Below, piece by piece: positions 16,351 to 24,704 of a stretch of 45,948 nt of DNA (positions within the stretch are counted from its first letter, which is position 1; each line of letters starts with the position of its first letter). A model generated the notes under the pieces. It did not search any database. It saw only the letters and a list, made by a program, of their open reading frames with translations, and was not told where the DNA came from. The stretch comes from SIG299 sp045531895 (GTDB lineage: Bacteria; Bacillota; Clostridia; Lachnospirales; Lachnospiraceae), in contig JAZSEW010000034.1 of the NCBI GenBank assembly GCA_045531895.1, positions 1 to 45,948 of the forward strand, in the 5' to 3' direction. A program made the translations under genes and the position numbers.

Positions 16351-17496
16351 TTACTCCTCACCCTGCTCCTGCACATCTGCATTGGTATAAACAGCTGCAC
16401 TTGTTTCCTTCTTTTTCTTCCGCTTGCTTACACCGGCAATGCTGTAGCCTCCGGCAACCAGCATAAACAGATATCCCATGGCAATGTTATAAATCATATT
16501 TCCCCAACTGTCTGTTTTTGTAAGGTACTCCGCGAAGCCCTGAAAAGCATGTCCAAGTGTAATATACTCCGCCATGCTCTTATTCAGCTCCTGATAAAAC
16601 GTCCATACGCCTGCAAGATAGGTAGCAGGTAATACCAAAATGAGGCTGAAAATAACTGCAATTACCGTTCCCAGTTTACTTTCTTCCTTTGCAAAAATTT
16701 TATATCCGGTAGTTGCAAATAAAACCATCAGCACACCAATCCAGCCACTGATATATCCAAGGGCGCCCACGGCTGCCCATAAAATTGCGCCAAGTAAAGC
16801 ACCAAGTAAGGCTCCAAGAATTCCTCTTCCCTTATAGGTTCTGCGCACTTCAAAGTAATTTCCGGCCTCTTCATCCATCGCTGTCATCAAAGAGTTATAG
16901 CTTATTGCAACTCCCACTACCGTAAGAATAACAGCACCAAGCAGGCAGTAAATTCCAATGTTGAACTTTTCATAATTGCCACTGTTCTTCCCGATAGTCA
17001 GATAGTATTTGCCAAAAAGTTCCTCAAAATTATCTTCCGAAACAAATTCAATGCCAAAAATCGCATTGATACATTCTATTACAAACTGTTTCAGTTCTGC
17101 ATCATACGGCACACTGTAACCGGTCACCTGAATTTCCTCCGGTTCACCCTCTTCACTCTCTGTGTAGAGCCAGTCGATGTATGGCTGATAGATTGCCTTT
17201 TCACTGTCATACAGACAAATCACCGCCGGATTCCACTCACTGTCAAAGGTAATGTAGTACTGCATGCTTTCCACTGCTTCCACATATGCCACAGACTCTG
17301 TCATATACTGCATCTTCAGGTACGCCGGTTCATCCTGGGCTGTAACCTCCGTAATCAGTACCGGTTCCTTCTGTTCTTCCTTTTTCCCGGTAAAATCACC
17401 GAAAAACATAAAATACACTGCTACGAGCAATAATGCTGCTGCCGTTACCATGCATGCCACAGATAACGGTTTCATTCTTTTCTTTGGTTCTCCCAT
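16351..17496 (-). CDS. Uncharacterised multi-pass membrane protein
   Basis: 381 residues, not recognised. Helix 1 (about 11-32) is followed by a roughly 145-residue soluble, probably external, acidic domain, then a helix near 180-200 and a cytoplasmic-looking loop. Next come a Gly/Ala-rich hydrophobic pair (GILGALLGALLGAILWAAVG), further helices, and a basic tail KRKKKKE. It has its own promoter and is translationally linked to the YihX-like phosphatase, which may point to a shared role, but no function can be assigned. Divergent from aroE. Confidence 0.75.
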   Translation of the reverse strand: MGEPKKRMKPLSVACMVTAAALLLVAVYFMFFGDFTGKKEEQKEPVLITEVTAQDEPAYLKMQYMTESVAYVEAVESMQYYITFDSEWNPAVICLYDSEKAIYQPYIDWLYTESEEGEPEEIQVTGYSVPYDAELKQFVIECINAIFGIEFVSEDNFEELFGKYYLTIGKNSGNYEKFNIGIYCLLGAVILTVVGVAISYNSLMTAMDEEAGNYFEVRRTYKGRGILGALLGALLGAILWAAVGALGYISGWIGVLMVLFATTGYKIFAKEESKLGTVIAVIFSLILVLPATYLAGVWTFYQELNKSMAEYITLGHAFQGFAEYLTKTDSWGNMIYNIAMGYLFMLVAGGYSIAGVSKRKKKKETSAAVYTNADVQEQGEE

Positions 17497-17556
17497 GTTG
17501 TTCTCTCCCTTGTAATTTTTTTAGTTTTTGGCACCAGCCAAATCAGAATAATTTGT

Positions 17557-17584
17557 ATTATACACTTTTTCTTAAGAATATCAA
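17557..17584 (-). promoter_or_regulatory. Promoter of the membrane protein/phosphatase operon
   Basis: Minus strand TTGATA (17579-17584), 16-nt spacer, TATAAT (17557-17562), about 60 nt before the start codon. Confidence 0.72.
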
Positions 17585-17651
17585 GAGACTAGTCGCACTT
17601 TTCGGAGGAACAATCTACAACCATGTACACTTTTTCAGAAGAATTCACCTC

Positions 17652-17680
17652 TTCACAGATGAATACTTTTATGCTATACT
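17652..17680 (+). promoter_or_regulatory. Promoter of aroE
   Basis: Plus strand TTCACA (17652-17657), 17-nt spacer, TATACT (17675-17680), about 60 nt before the aroE start. The placement rules out the longer reading frame that begins upstream of the promoter. Confidence 0.75.
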
Positions 17681-17742
17681 TCAATAAAGTATATATTTCG
17701 GAGTATCTCCGGCATACAAACAAAATCTTAGGAGGACTACCC

Positions 17743-18498
17743 ATGAACCGCTACGGACTTATCGGAGAAAAACTCGGTCACAGCTATTCCAAGCTGATTC
17801 ACGAACAGCTTGCCGATTATACATATGACCTGATTCCTTTATCTAAAAAAGAATTTGCCCCATTTATGGAGGCGCATGATTTTTCCGCCATTAATGTTAC
17901 CATTCCCTACAAGCAGGATGTGATTCCGTATCTTGATGAAATGTCTGATGCCGCCAAGGCTATCGGGGCTGTTAACTGCATCGTCAACCGTGATGGAAAG
18001 CTCTGCGGACACAATACGGATTATGCCGGTTTCTTATACACCTTAAAGAAAAACAACATAAAAATCACCGGTAAAAAGGTGCTGGTACTTGGCAACGGCG
18101 GTGCTGCAAAGGCAATCGTTGCTGCTCTCCTCTCCCTGAATCCAAAGGAACTTGTTACCGTCAAATATAAAGAGGAGCCGGGCGTTATCACCTATGAACA
18201 GGCTGCTATGCTTCACTCTGACGCTTCTGTAATCGTCAACACAAGCCCGGTTGGCATGTACCCTAAGGTAGATGCCTCTCCAATGGATATTGCGCCATAT
18301 CAGGCGTTAACGGCCGTGGTGGACCTCATCTACAACCCAACCACCACCAAACTCCTTGCCCAGGCAAAGGAACGAAACATTACTGCTGTCAACGGACTGG
18401 AAATGCTGGTTGCCCAGGCAAAATATGCAGTGGAACTGTTTTTAGATACCGAGATGCCGGATGAGAGAATTGATGAAGTGATGGAGAAGTTGTTTTAA
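17743..18498 (+). CDS. aroE: Shikimate dehydrogenase
   Basis: NADPH-dependent reduction of 3-dehydroshikimate to shikimate in aromatic amino-acid synthesis. The N-terminal substrate domain has GEKLGHSYSKLIHEQL and the catalytic Lys in VTIPYKQDVIPYLD, with NTDYAGF after it. The nucleotide domain has VLVLGNGGAAKAIVAALL, and the conserved VNTSPVGMYP and NGLEMLVAQA follow. The ATG at 17743 is chosen because AGGAGG lies 7 nt upstream; the frame extends to 17623 but would start ahead of the promoter. 251 aa, slightly short of the usual 270-290 but with all parts present. Monocistronic. Confidence 0.95.
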   Translation: MNRYGLIGEKLGHSYSKLIHEQLADYTYDLIPLSKKEFAPFMEAHDFSAINVTIPYKQDVIPYLDEMSDAAKAIGAVNCIVNRDGKLCGHNTDYAGFLYTLKKNNIKITGKKVLVLGNGGAAKAIVAALLSLNPKELVTVKYKEEPGVITYEQAAMLHSDASVIVNTSPVGMYPKVDASPMDIAPYQALTAVVDLIYNPTTTKLLAQAKERNITAVNGLEMLVAQAKYAVELFLDTEMPDERIDEVMEKLF

Positions 18499-18511
18499 CG
18501 CCCGGAAATAA

Positions 18512-18566
18512 AAAATAGTAAATTCAGAAAACGTTAGCGTAGGCGGTTTTCTGAATTTACTATTTT
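18512..18566. terminator. Bidirectional terminator between aroE and the his-side genes
   Basis: A perfect 21-bp inverted repeat (18512-18532 with 18546-18566) with a 13-nt loop is flanked by T-rich runs on both strands (TATTTTTTATTTT on plus, TTTTTTATTTCC on minus). It can end aroE and the opposing small ORF. Confidence 0.88.
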
Positions 18567-18576
18567 ATTTTTTATT

Positions 18577-18705
18577 TTATTTTGCCTTTTTCTTCGCTTT
18601 CTTATTCTTGCTTACTGCTCCTCCAAGGCAGAAACATCCGACTGCTACTGCAATCATAAAAATATACTGTGCCGTAGAACTAAGTAACTCTGTTAAAAAT
18701 GCCAT
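18577..18705 (-). CDS. Small single-pass membrane protein (42 aa)
   Basis: An ATG behind a near-perfect ribosome site (AAGGAGG, 8 nt spacer) opens a 42-residue frame. It has a short N-terminus (MAFLTELLSSTAQY), one hydrophobic helix (IFMIAVAVGCFCLGGAVS) and a lysine-rich tail (KNKKAKKKAK), with the inside-positive pattern of a small membrane protein. It ends at a strong bidirectional terminator and follows hisI-hisE by about 65 nt, so it may be the last cistron of the his transcript. No family is recognised. Confidence 0.7.
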   Translation of the reverse strand: MAFLTELLSSTAQYIFMIAVAVGCFCLGGAVSKNKKAKKKAK

Positions 18706-18754
18706 ACCAAATCCTCCTTATTCTTTATAACCCCTCTACTTGCTTTACTGCTAC

Positions 18755-18768
18755 GGAGGATTACCTCC
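18755..18768 (-). other. Short GGAGG/CCTCC hairpin after the his operon
   Basis: GGAGG pairs with CCTCC around a 4-nt loop, directly after the hisIE stop and ahead of the small membrane ORF. No U-tract follows. It could stabilise the his mRNA end or modulate read-through into the small ORF. Confidence 0.4.
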
Positions 18769-18771
18769 ATT

Positions 18772-20052
18772 TTAATCGCGGTTTGCCAGTTCCTCGAACA
18801 CATCTCTCCAGTCGATGCCACACTCCGCCATGAGTACAGTTACATGATATAAGAAATCTGCAATTTCGTACTTAATTTCAGTCTTGTCCGGATTCTTGGC
18901 TGCAATGACAATTTCTGTTGCCTCTTCACCGCATTTCTTCAAAATTTTATCAATGCCCTTACTAAACAGGTAATTTGTGTAGGAACCTTCCTTCGGATTT
19001 AACTTGCGGTCCATGACCGTAGTATAAATTTTTTCAAGAATGTTGGTGTTGTCTTCAACCTCCCATTCTGTTTTTACCAGATCCCGGTAGAAACAGGAAC
19101 GGTTACCGGTGTGGCATGCTGCACCAATCTGCTTTACCTTGGCAAGCAGGGTATCATCGTCACAATCGATGGAAAGAGATTTTACATACTGGTAGTGTCC
19201 GGAGGTTTCTCCCTTAATCCAGAGCTCCTTGCGGCTTCTGGAATAATAAGTCATCTTACCTGTACTTACAGTACAATTATACGCCTCTTCGTTCATGTAT
19301 GCAAGCATTAAAACTTCATTTGTTTTATAATCCTGTACAATAACCGGCACCAGACCGTTATCTAACTTCTTCATATCCGCAAAAGCAACCGGACTTTCCG
19401 GTGTTTTTACCTCATAGCCCTGCTCCTTTAAGGACATCTTTACCTTGTAAACGTCCTTTTCACGGTAATAGTTTGTTGCAACACCAAGCAGATTTGGTAC
19501 TTCCAGTAAATCCGTAATGGAATTTCTCTGCAGACTGTCACGAATCATCACCGGACAAACCACTTCATTTACCTTGTTAAAGAATTCGGTATTCAAGGTG
19601 ACATGCTTTGCCATGATGCCGTAAACACCAAGTCCCAGCAGCTCATCAAATTCCTTCTGATGCTCTTCCAGATATGCTCTGTTTTCCTCAAATCCACAAT
19701 TAATCTGTACCATCACAGAAGCTGCACCGAATTTGATAATAGCGTCACGAATAATTGCGGCATCCGACATATATTCCGGATCAAGTACCACTTTTTCCGC
19801 ACCTGCGTAGTAAATCTTCTTTACATCCTCCAGACGGTCTACATAGCATCCTGCATAAAACGGAATATCCATCCGTTCCGGAAGTTCTCTGAGAGTCAGG
19901 ACAAATTCCTCTCTCTCCTTCTCGTCCTTGGAATAATTATAAATGAACAGACCATCCACACCATTGCCGTCATAAAAACCGGCAAGGTCAAGAATTGTCT
20001 CCTTTGTTTCATTCTGTGCATTTAAGTATGCAAAAATTTTTTTCTGACTCAT
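18772..20052 (-). CDS. hisIE: HisF-like pseudoenzyme domain fused to HisI and HisE
   Basis: 426 residues with three parts. Residues 1 to about 217 form eight beta/alpha units in HisF order, closing with YYREKDVYKVKMSLKEQG, which aligns to the last helix of HisF. The positions of the HisF catalytic aspartates are Asn11 (AYLNAQN) and Asn118 (VQINCG), and the glycine-rich phosphate loops are replaced (YAGCYV, MIRDSLQ), so cyclase activity is unlikely. About 226-325 is phosphoribosyl-AMP cyclohydrolase (HisI), with SIDCDDDTLL and ACHTGNRSC metal ligands. About 335-426 is phosphoribosyl-ATP pyrophosphatase (HisE), with KCGEEATEIVIAAK and EIADFLYHVTVLM. HisI and HisE should be active. It is the last large gene of the his operon, 24 nt after hisA, in the place where hisF normally lies. 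Confidence 0.9.
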   Translation of the reverse strand: MSQKKIFAYLNAQNETKETILDLAGFYDGNGVDGLFIYNYSKDEKEREEFVLTLRELPERMDIPFYAGCYVDRLEDVKKIYYAGAEKVVLDPEYMSDAAIIRDAIIKFGAASVMVQINCGFEENRAYLEEHQKEFDELLGLGVYGIMAKHVTLNTEFFNKVNEVVCPVMIRDSLQRNSITDLLEVPNLLGVATNYYREKDVYKVKMSLKEQGYEVKTPESPVAFADMKKLDNGLVPVIVQDYKTNEVLMLAYMNEEAYNCTVSTGKMTYYSRSRKELWIKGETSGHYQYVKSLSIDCDDDTLLAKVKQIGAACHTGNRSCFYRDLVKTEWEVEDNTNILEKIYTTVMDRKLNPKEGSYTNYLFSKGIDKILKKCGEEATEIVIAAKNPDKTEIKYEIADFLYHVTVLMAECGIDWRDVFEELANRD

Positions 20053-20076
20053 TTGCTTTCGCCTCTCTTTATGTGT

Positions 20077-20793
20077 TTAGTCAAAGCGTCTTGCCGCTTC
20101 CTTTAAGTCCACTCTCTTCTCATAAATTGCTTTACCGAGAATTGCACCCTCTACACCGATTTTTTCAAGCTGGATTAAATCGTCCATACAGGACACACCA
20201 CCGGAAGCCACAATGTCCATTCCTGTAGTTTCTACCATACGCGCTGTCTGAGCGAAGTTTGGTCCGCACAGCATGCCGTCTTTGGAAATATCCGTGTAAA
20301 TTATAGTCTTCACGCCTAATTCCTTCATGGAAAGTGCTAAGGTCACCGCATCAGAATCACTGATAGTCTCCCAGCCCTTAATGGCAACCATACCATCCTT
20401 GGCATCAATCCCAATCACAATTTTATCTGCGCCGAATTTTGTGACAGCTTCCTTAACAAACGCAGGGCTTTCCACCGCCTTTGTGCCAAGAATCACCCTT
20501 GATACACCCATATTTAAGCGGTGCTCAATATCCTGCATCGTACGGATACCGCCGCCGATTTCCACAGGAATCTTCACATTCTCGATAATCTTTGCCAGAG
20601 CCTCATCGTTGGCTCCCATGCCACGCAGAGCACCGTCTAAGTCAACAATGTGTAAAAACTTAGCCCCGTCTGCTTCAAATTCTTTTGCTACCTGAAATGG
20701 TTCATTTGCATATACGGTAGTGTCATCAAACACACCCTGACGTAAACGGACACACTGTCCGTTTTTAATATCAATTGCCGGATATAATCTCAT
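20077..20793 (-). CDS. hisA: ProFAR isomerase
   Basis: Isomerises ProFAR to PRFAR in histidine synthesis. TIM barrel of 238 aa with the catalytic Asp in LYPAIDIKNGQCVRL and the second in VIGIDAKDG, plus both phosphate loops (EIGGGIRT and VASGGVS). Its start overlaps the hisB stop by one base (TAATG). Its normal motifs contrast with the degenerate HisF-like domain of the next gene. Confidence 0.96.
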   Translation of the reverse strand: MRLYPAIDIKNGQCVRLRQGVFDDTTVYANEPFQVAKEFEADGAKFLHIVDLDGALRGMGANDEALAKIIENVKIPVEIGGGIRTMQDIEHRLNMGVSRVILGTKAVESPAFVKEAVTKFGADKIVIGIDAKDGMVAIKGWETISDSDAVTLALSMKELGVKTIIYTDISKDGMLCGPNFAQTARMVETTGMDIVASGGVSCMDDLIQLEKIGVEGAILGKAIYEKRVDLKEAARRFD

Positions 20794-21377
20794 TATAATG
20801 CTCCTTTCGCGGAAAGTACGCCCTGAATTCTTTCATCCACCTGTGTTGCCGCATCCAGTGCTCTTGCAAAGGACTTGTATGCCGCCTCAATTAAGTGGTG
20901 ATTATTTGTACCGTCCAGCTGCTTTAAATGCAGGTTCATCTTAGCGCTGTAGGAAACCGCATAGAAAAATTCTTTTACCATTTCCGTATCATATTCCCCT
21001 ACTCTGTCGGTAGTAAAATTCATATCAAAATTAAGATACGGTCTGCCGGAAAGATCAAGGGCACAAAGACACAAAGTTTCATCCATCGGCAGAATGCAAC
21101 TTCCGTATCTTGTAATACCTTCCTTGCCACCAAGTGCCTTTTCAATGGCCTGACCAAGCACAATGCCCACATCCTCAATAGTGTGGTGGCAGTCTACCTC
21201 CAAATCACCCTTTACGGTAAGCTTTAAATCAAAGAAACCATGTCTTGCAAAGGAGTTTAACATATGGTCAAAAAATCCGATACCGGTGGAAATTTCCGCC
21301 TTACCGGTGCCGTCTAAATTCAGTTCCAGGACAATATCTGTCTCCTTTGTTTTACGTTCTATTTTCGCTGCTCTCAT
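20793..21377 (-). CDS. hisB: Imidazoleglycerol-phosphate dehydratase
   Basis: Monofunctional IGP dehydratase of 194 aa, without the phosphatase domain seen in enterobacteria. Mn-binding histidine motifs are present: FFDHMLNSFARHG, DCHHTIEDVGIVLGQA and NNHHLIEAAYKSFARAL. It lies about 45 nt after hisD and overlaps hisA by one base. In many operons hisH would follow hisB, but here hisA follows directly. Confidence 0.96.
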   Translation of the reverse strand: MRAAKIERKTKETDIVLELNLDGTGKAEISTGIGFFDHMLNSFARHGFFDLKLTVKGDLEVDCHHTIEDVGIVLGQAIEKALGGKEGITRYGSCILPMDETLCLCALDLSGRPYLNFDMNFTTDRVGEYDTEMVKEFFYAVSYSAKMNLHLKQLDGTNNHHLIEAAYKSFARALDAATQVDERIQGVLSAKGAL

Positions 21378-21423
21378 CGAACATCCTCCATTCCTATGGT
21401 GTTACACTGCAACAGGCTCTGTA

Positions 21424-22725
21424 CTACTTAACTTCCTTTCCAAAACGCACTGCAATGGAATTCGCATGCGCAGTTAAGCCTTCTGCCTTGGCAAAGCGGA
21501 TAATATCCTCGTGAATTGGTTCCAGTGCTTCTCTGGAATAGGAAATAATACTGGATTTCTTAATAAAATCATCCACGGACAGCGGTGAGAAGAACTTTGC
21601 TGTTCCGTTGGTTGGAAGCACGTGGTTCGGACCTGCAAAGTAATCGCCCAGAGGTTCGCTTGCATATTCTCCAAGGAAGATAGCACCTGCATTCTTTACC
21701 TTTGTCATGGTCTGGAATGGGTCCTTTGTAATGATTTCCAGGTGTTCGGAAGCAATTTCGTTTGTTACTTCAAGCGCATCCTCCATGGAATCTGCGACTA
21801 ATAAATAACCGTAGTTTTCCAGAGATTTCTCAAGGATTGTCTTTCTGGATAACTGGTTAACAAATCTTGTTACTTCTTTATCTACCTGCTCGGCGAGTTC
21901 GCGGCTGGTTGTTACTAAAATGGCACTTGCCAGTTCATCATGCTCTGCCTGGGACAATAAATCAGCCGCTACATAGGTAGGATTTGCAGTTTCATCAGCA
22001 AGTACTAAAATTTCACTTGGACCTGCCACTGCATCAATGCTGACATGTCCATATACTGCCTTCTTTGCCAGAGCAACATAAATGTTACCCGGACCTACGA
22101 TTTTATCTACCTTTGGAATGCTTTCGGTACCAAAAGCAAGCGCTGCAATGGCCTGCGCACCACCTACTTTATAGATTTCAGTTACTCCCGCTTCCTTTGC
22201 CGCAACTAAGGTGCCTTCGTATACCTTGCCGTCTGCTCCCGGAGGAGTTACCATGGCAATACGCTCTACTCCAGCCACCTTTGCCGGAATTACATTCATC
22301 AGTACGGAGGATGGATATGCCGCCTTACCACCCGGAACATACACGCCAACCGCACCAATCGGAGTCACTTTCTGACCAAGAATGGTTCCCGATGGTGTGG
22401 AATCAAACCAGCTATACTGCTTCTGTTTTTCGTGGTACACACGGATATTTTCTGCCGCCTTGCGGATAACATCTAACACCTCTGCCGGAAGCTTTTCATA
22501 AGCCTCTGCAATTTCAGCATCGGTTACACGGATAGTTTCCGCGGTTAATTCTGCCTTATCAAATCTCTTTGTATAATCAAATAAAGCAGCATCCTTATTC
22601 TTTTTTACATTATCCAAAATCTGTGCCACTACCGCAGTCTGTTCTTCATACTGATTCGGGCTTCTCTTTAACAGGTTTTCCAATATATTTTTCTTGTTTT
22701 CTTCATTTAATGTTAATATTTTCAT
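21424..22725 (-). CDS. hisD: Histidinol dehydrogenase
   Basis: Zn- and NAD-dependent four-electron oxidation of histidinol to histidine. 433 aa, normal. Contains VPGGKAAYPSSVLMNVIPAKVAGV, quoted in part, the signature IDAVAGPSEILVLADETAN, LLSQAEHDELASAIL, and the C-terminal GPNHVLPTNGTAKF. The start overlaps the hisG stop by 4 nt (ATGA). Confidence 0.97.
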   Translation of the reverse strand: MKILTLNEENKKNILENLLKRSPNQYEEQTAVVAQILDNVKKNKDAALFDYTKRFDKAELTAETIRVTDAEIAEAYEKLPAEVLDVIRKAAENIRVYHEKQKQYSWFDSTPSGTILGQKVTPIGAVGVYVPGGKAAYPSSVLMNVIPAKVAGVERIAMVTPPGADGKVYEGTLVAAKEAGVTEIYKVGGAQAIAALAFGTESIPKVDKIVGPGNIYVALAKKAVYGHVSIDAVAGPSEILVLADETANPTYVAADLLSQAEHDELASAILVTTSRELAEQVDKEVTRFVNQLSRKTILEKSLENYGYLLVADSMEDALEVTNEIASEHLEIITKDPFQTMTKVKNAGAIFLGEYASEPLGDYFAGPNHVLPTNGTAKFFSPLSVDDFIKKSSIISYSREALEPIHEDIIRFAKAEGLTAHANSIAVRFGKEVK

Positions 22726-23357
22726 ACTCTGCTCCTCAACTTCTCAATGATTGCTGCAATTCTTTCATGCTCCATCTTCATGCTGACCTGGTTTACCACC
22801 ATTCTTGCAGATAACGGTAAAATTTCTTCCAGTACCTCCAGACCATTTTCGCGTAAGGTAGCACCGGTTTCCACGATATCAACAATCACCTCGGAAAGAC
22901 CGACAATCGGCGCCAGTTCGATAGAACCGTTTAACTTAATAATTTCCACGGTCTGATGCTTTTTATTGAAAAAATAGTCCTTGGCAATCTTCGGATACTT
23001 CGTTGCCACACGAATCATCTGGCCGCTGTTTAAAAGCTCTCTTGCAGATTCCGGTCCTGCCACACACATACGGCATTTACCGATATCCAAATCCAGCACT
23101 TCATAAATCTTTTTATCTTCTTCTAAAATGGTATCTCGTCCAACTACACCGATATCAGCCGCACCATACTCTACATAGGTTGGCACATCCGTTGCCTTTG
23201 CAAGGAAAAATTTTAATTTTAAATCCTCATTGACGAAAATCAGCTTGCGGGAGTCCTTATCCTTCATCTCCTCACAGGTGATGCCGATAGTTTCCAATAT
23301 GCTTAAAGTTTTTGTGGCAAGGCGACCCTTTGCCAGCGCAAATGTTAAATATTCCAT
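22722..23357 (-). CDS. hisG: ATP phosphoribosyltransferase catalytic subunit (short form)
   Basis: First step of histidine synthesis: ATP plus PRPP to phosphoribosyl-ATP. 211 aa, the short form lacking the C-terminal ACT-like regulatory domain, so it needs HisZ, which is encoded directly upstream. Motifs: TFALAKGRLATKTL, ATDVPTYVEYGAADIGVVG, and the PRPP-binding VDIVETGATLRENGL. Confidence 0.96.
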   Translation of the reverse strand: MEYLTFALAKGRLATKTLSILETIGITCEEMKDKDSRKLIFVNEDLKLKFFLAKATDVPTYVEYGAADIGVVGRDTILEEDKKIYEVLDLDIGKCRMCVAGPESARELLNSGQMIRVATKYPKIAKDYFFNKKHQTVEIIKLNGSIELAPIVGLSEVIVDIVETGATLRENGLEVLEEILPLSARMVVNQVSMKMEHERIAAIIEKLRSRV

Positions 23358-23375
23358 AGTGTTTGACCTCTCTCC

Positions 23376-24554
23376 CTACATGTGCAAAATTGTTCCCGCA
23401 CCGATATGCTCTGCATATGCCTTAAGTTCTTCCTCTGAGCACTGCTGCTTTTTCAGCAGGGTTACAGCCACACCCTTTGCTCTCAGCTGTTTGGCAGTTT
23501 CTACTGCTTTGTCTTTTCCTTCTTCGGAATAAACAACCAGTGTTCCTTCTGCTTCCGGATGCTCTAACAAGCCCTGACGAAGCAGTGCTGTCAATAACTG
23601 GTCGGAATATACCGCAATACCGATAGCCGGAGCCTGCTTGCCAAACTGGCCGACTAAAGAATCATAACGACCACCGGCGGCAATCACGTCACCAGTACCA
23701 TGAGTATAGGCACGGAATAAAATACCGGTATAATAGTTAAACTGGCTTAACATACCAAGGTCAAAGAAGATATAGTCTTCCTTCTCATATAAGCATAACG
23801 CATCATAAAACTGCTCCAGACGAGTTAAAGCGGCAATAGCCCTCTCGTTTTTTGTAAGCTGCTTCATACTGCGAATCGTATCAATGGAGCCAAAATGACT
23901 GGAGAGCTCTGTGAAAATTTTCTTCAGTTCCTCGGAAATTTCTTTTTCCTGTAACAACTGCTCTACACCAAACACATTCTTCATTTCAATTAAGTTGCGG
24001 AGGTCATCAGTCTCCTCCTCGGAAAAACCTGCTTCTTCCACTAAAGCACGGAAAAAATCAGCCTGACCGGCTACCACCTGAAACTTCTTAAGACCGGAGG
24101 CACTTAAACAGTCAATCATCAATGCAGCCATTTCTGCATCTGCTTCCGGAGTTGCATCGTTAACTAATTCAGCACCAATCTGGGTGCTTTCCTTTAACTT
24201 TCCCTGATAACCGGAGTGGTTTACAAATACACTTCCATGATAAAATAATCTGATCGGAAGAGTTTCGTTTTTAAAGTACTTTGCAACGCATCTGGCTGCC
24301 TGCGGTGTCATATCCGGACGAAGTACTAAAGTTTCCCCATCTCTGTCTACAAATTTGTACATATCTTTGGACGGAACCGTACCTCTTTCCTTATTAAAAA
24401 TATCAAAATATTCAAAAGTAGGAGTTATGAACTGATGGAAACCGTAGGTCATCATCACCGCCTTCATACTATTTTCTACCATGTCTTTTCTTTGGAATTC
24501 CGAATTATAAATGTCTCTGACTCCTTCCGGAGTATGTAATAAAATATCTTTCAT
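23376..24554 (-). CDS. hisZ: ATP phosphoribosyltransferase regulatory subunit
   Basis: HisRS-like protein without tRNA-charging activity; with short HisG it forms the active, histidine-inhibited enzyme. 392 aa with class II synthetase core motifs (TPEGVRDIY, PTFEYFDIF, LRPDMTPQAARCV) and AAGGRYDSLVGQFGKQAPAIG. A C-terminal anticodon-binding-like segment remains. First gene of the his operon, 18 nt ahead of hisG, with a consensus promoter and short structured leader. Confidence 0.95.
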   Translation of the reverse strand: MKDILLHTPEGVRDIYNSEFQRKDMVENSMKAVMMTYGFHQFITPTFEYFDIFNKERGTVPSKDMYKFVDRDGETLVLRPDMTPQAARCVAKYFKNETLPIRLFYHGSVFVNHSGYQGKLKESTQIGAELVNDATPEADAEMAALMIDCLSASGLKKFQVVAGQADFFRALVEEAGFSEEETDDLRNLIEMKNVFGVEQLLQEKEISEELKKIFTELSSHFGSIDTIRSMKQLTKNERAIAALTRLEQFYDALCLYEKEDYIFFDLGMLSQFNYYTGILFRAYTHGTGDVIAAGGRYDSLVGQFGKQAPAIGIAVYSDQLLTALLRQGLLEHPEAEGTLVVYSEEGKDKAVETAKQLRAKGVAVTLLKKQQCSEEELKAYAEHIGAGTILHM

Positions 24555-24621
24555 CGTCTCTCTCCATTCTTAGATAAAACGTTGATAGTTTCCGCTACCG
24601 GCGTTTCTTTCTCGCTTTACC

Positions 24622-24690
24622 TTGGTAACGTGCTACCAAATTAGCATAATATATTATTGGAATTATAATCCTTTGCAACCATCCTGTCAA
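24622..24690 (-). promoter_or_regulatory. Promoter and leader hairpin of the his operon
   Basis: Minus strand TTGACA (24685-24690), 17-nt spacer, TATAAT (24662-24667): both boxes perfect. About 16 nt into the transcript comes a hairpin TTGGTA/TACCAA with loop GCACGT (24622-24639). The leader is about 100 nt, too short for a complete T-box riboswitch, and no His-codon-rich leader peptide is seen. The hairpin could be an operator or RNA control site. Confidence 0.75.
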
Positions 24691-24704
24691 GTCTTTCCGG
24701 AAAA

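Noticed and set aside
17623..17742. Longer aroE starting at 17623
   Set aside because: The extra 40 codons precede the promoter and have no ribosome site, while AGGAGG sits 7 nt before the ATG at 17743.
20077..24554. Plus-strand open frames within the his operon as antisense genes or a hidden hisH
   Set aside because: They are shadows of the his genes with no ribosome sites or family motifs, and none shows the hisH GATase signature.
24555..24661. T-box riboswitch in the hisZ leader
   Set aside because: The leader is only about 100 nt, without a Stem I or a proper antiterminator with the conserved T-box core and without a terminator; the GGTAGCACG stretch alone is not enough.
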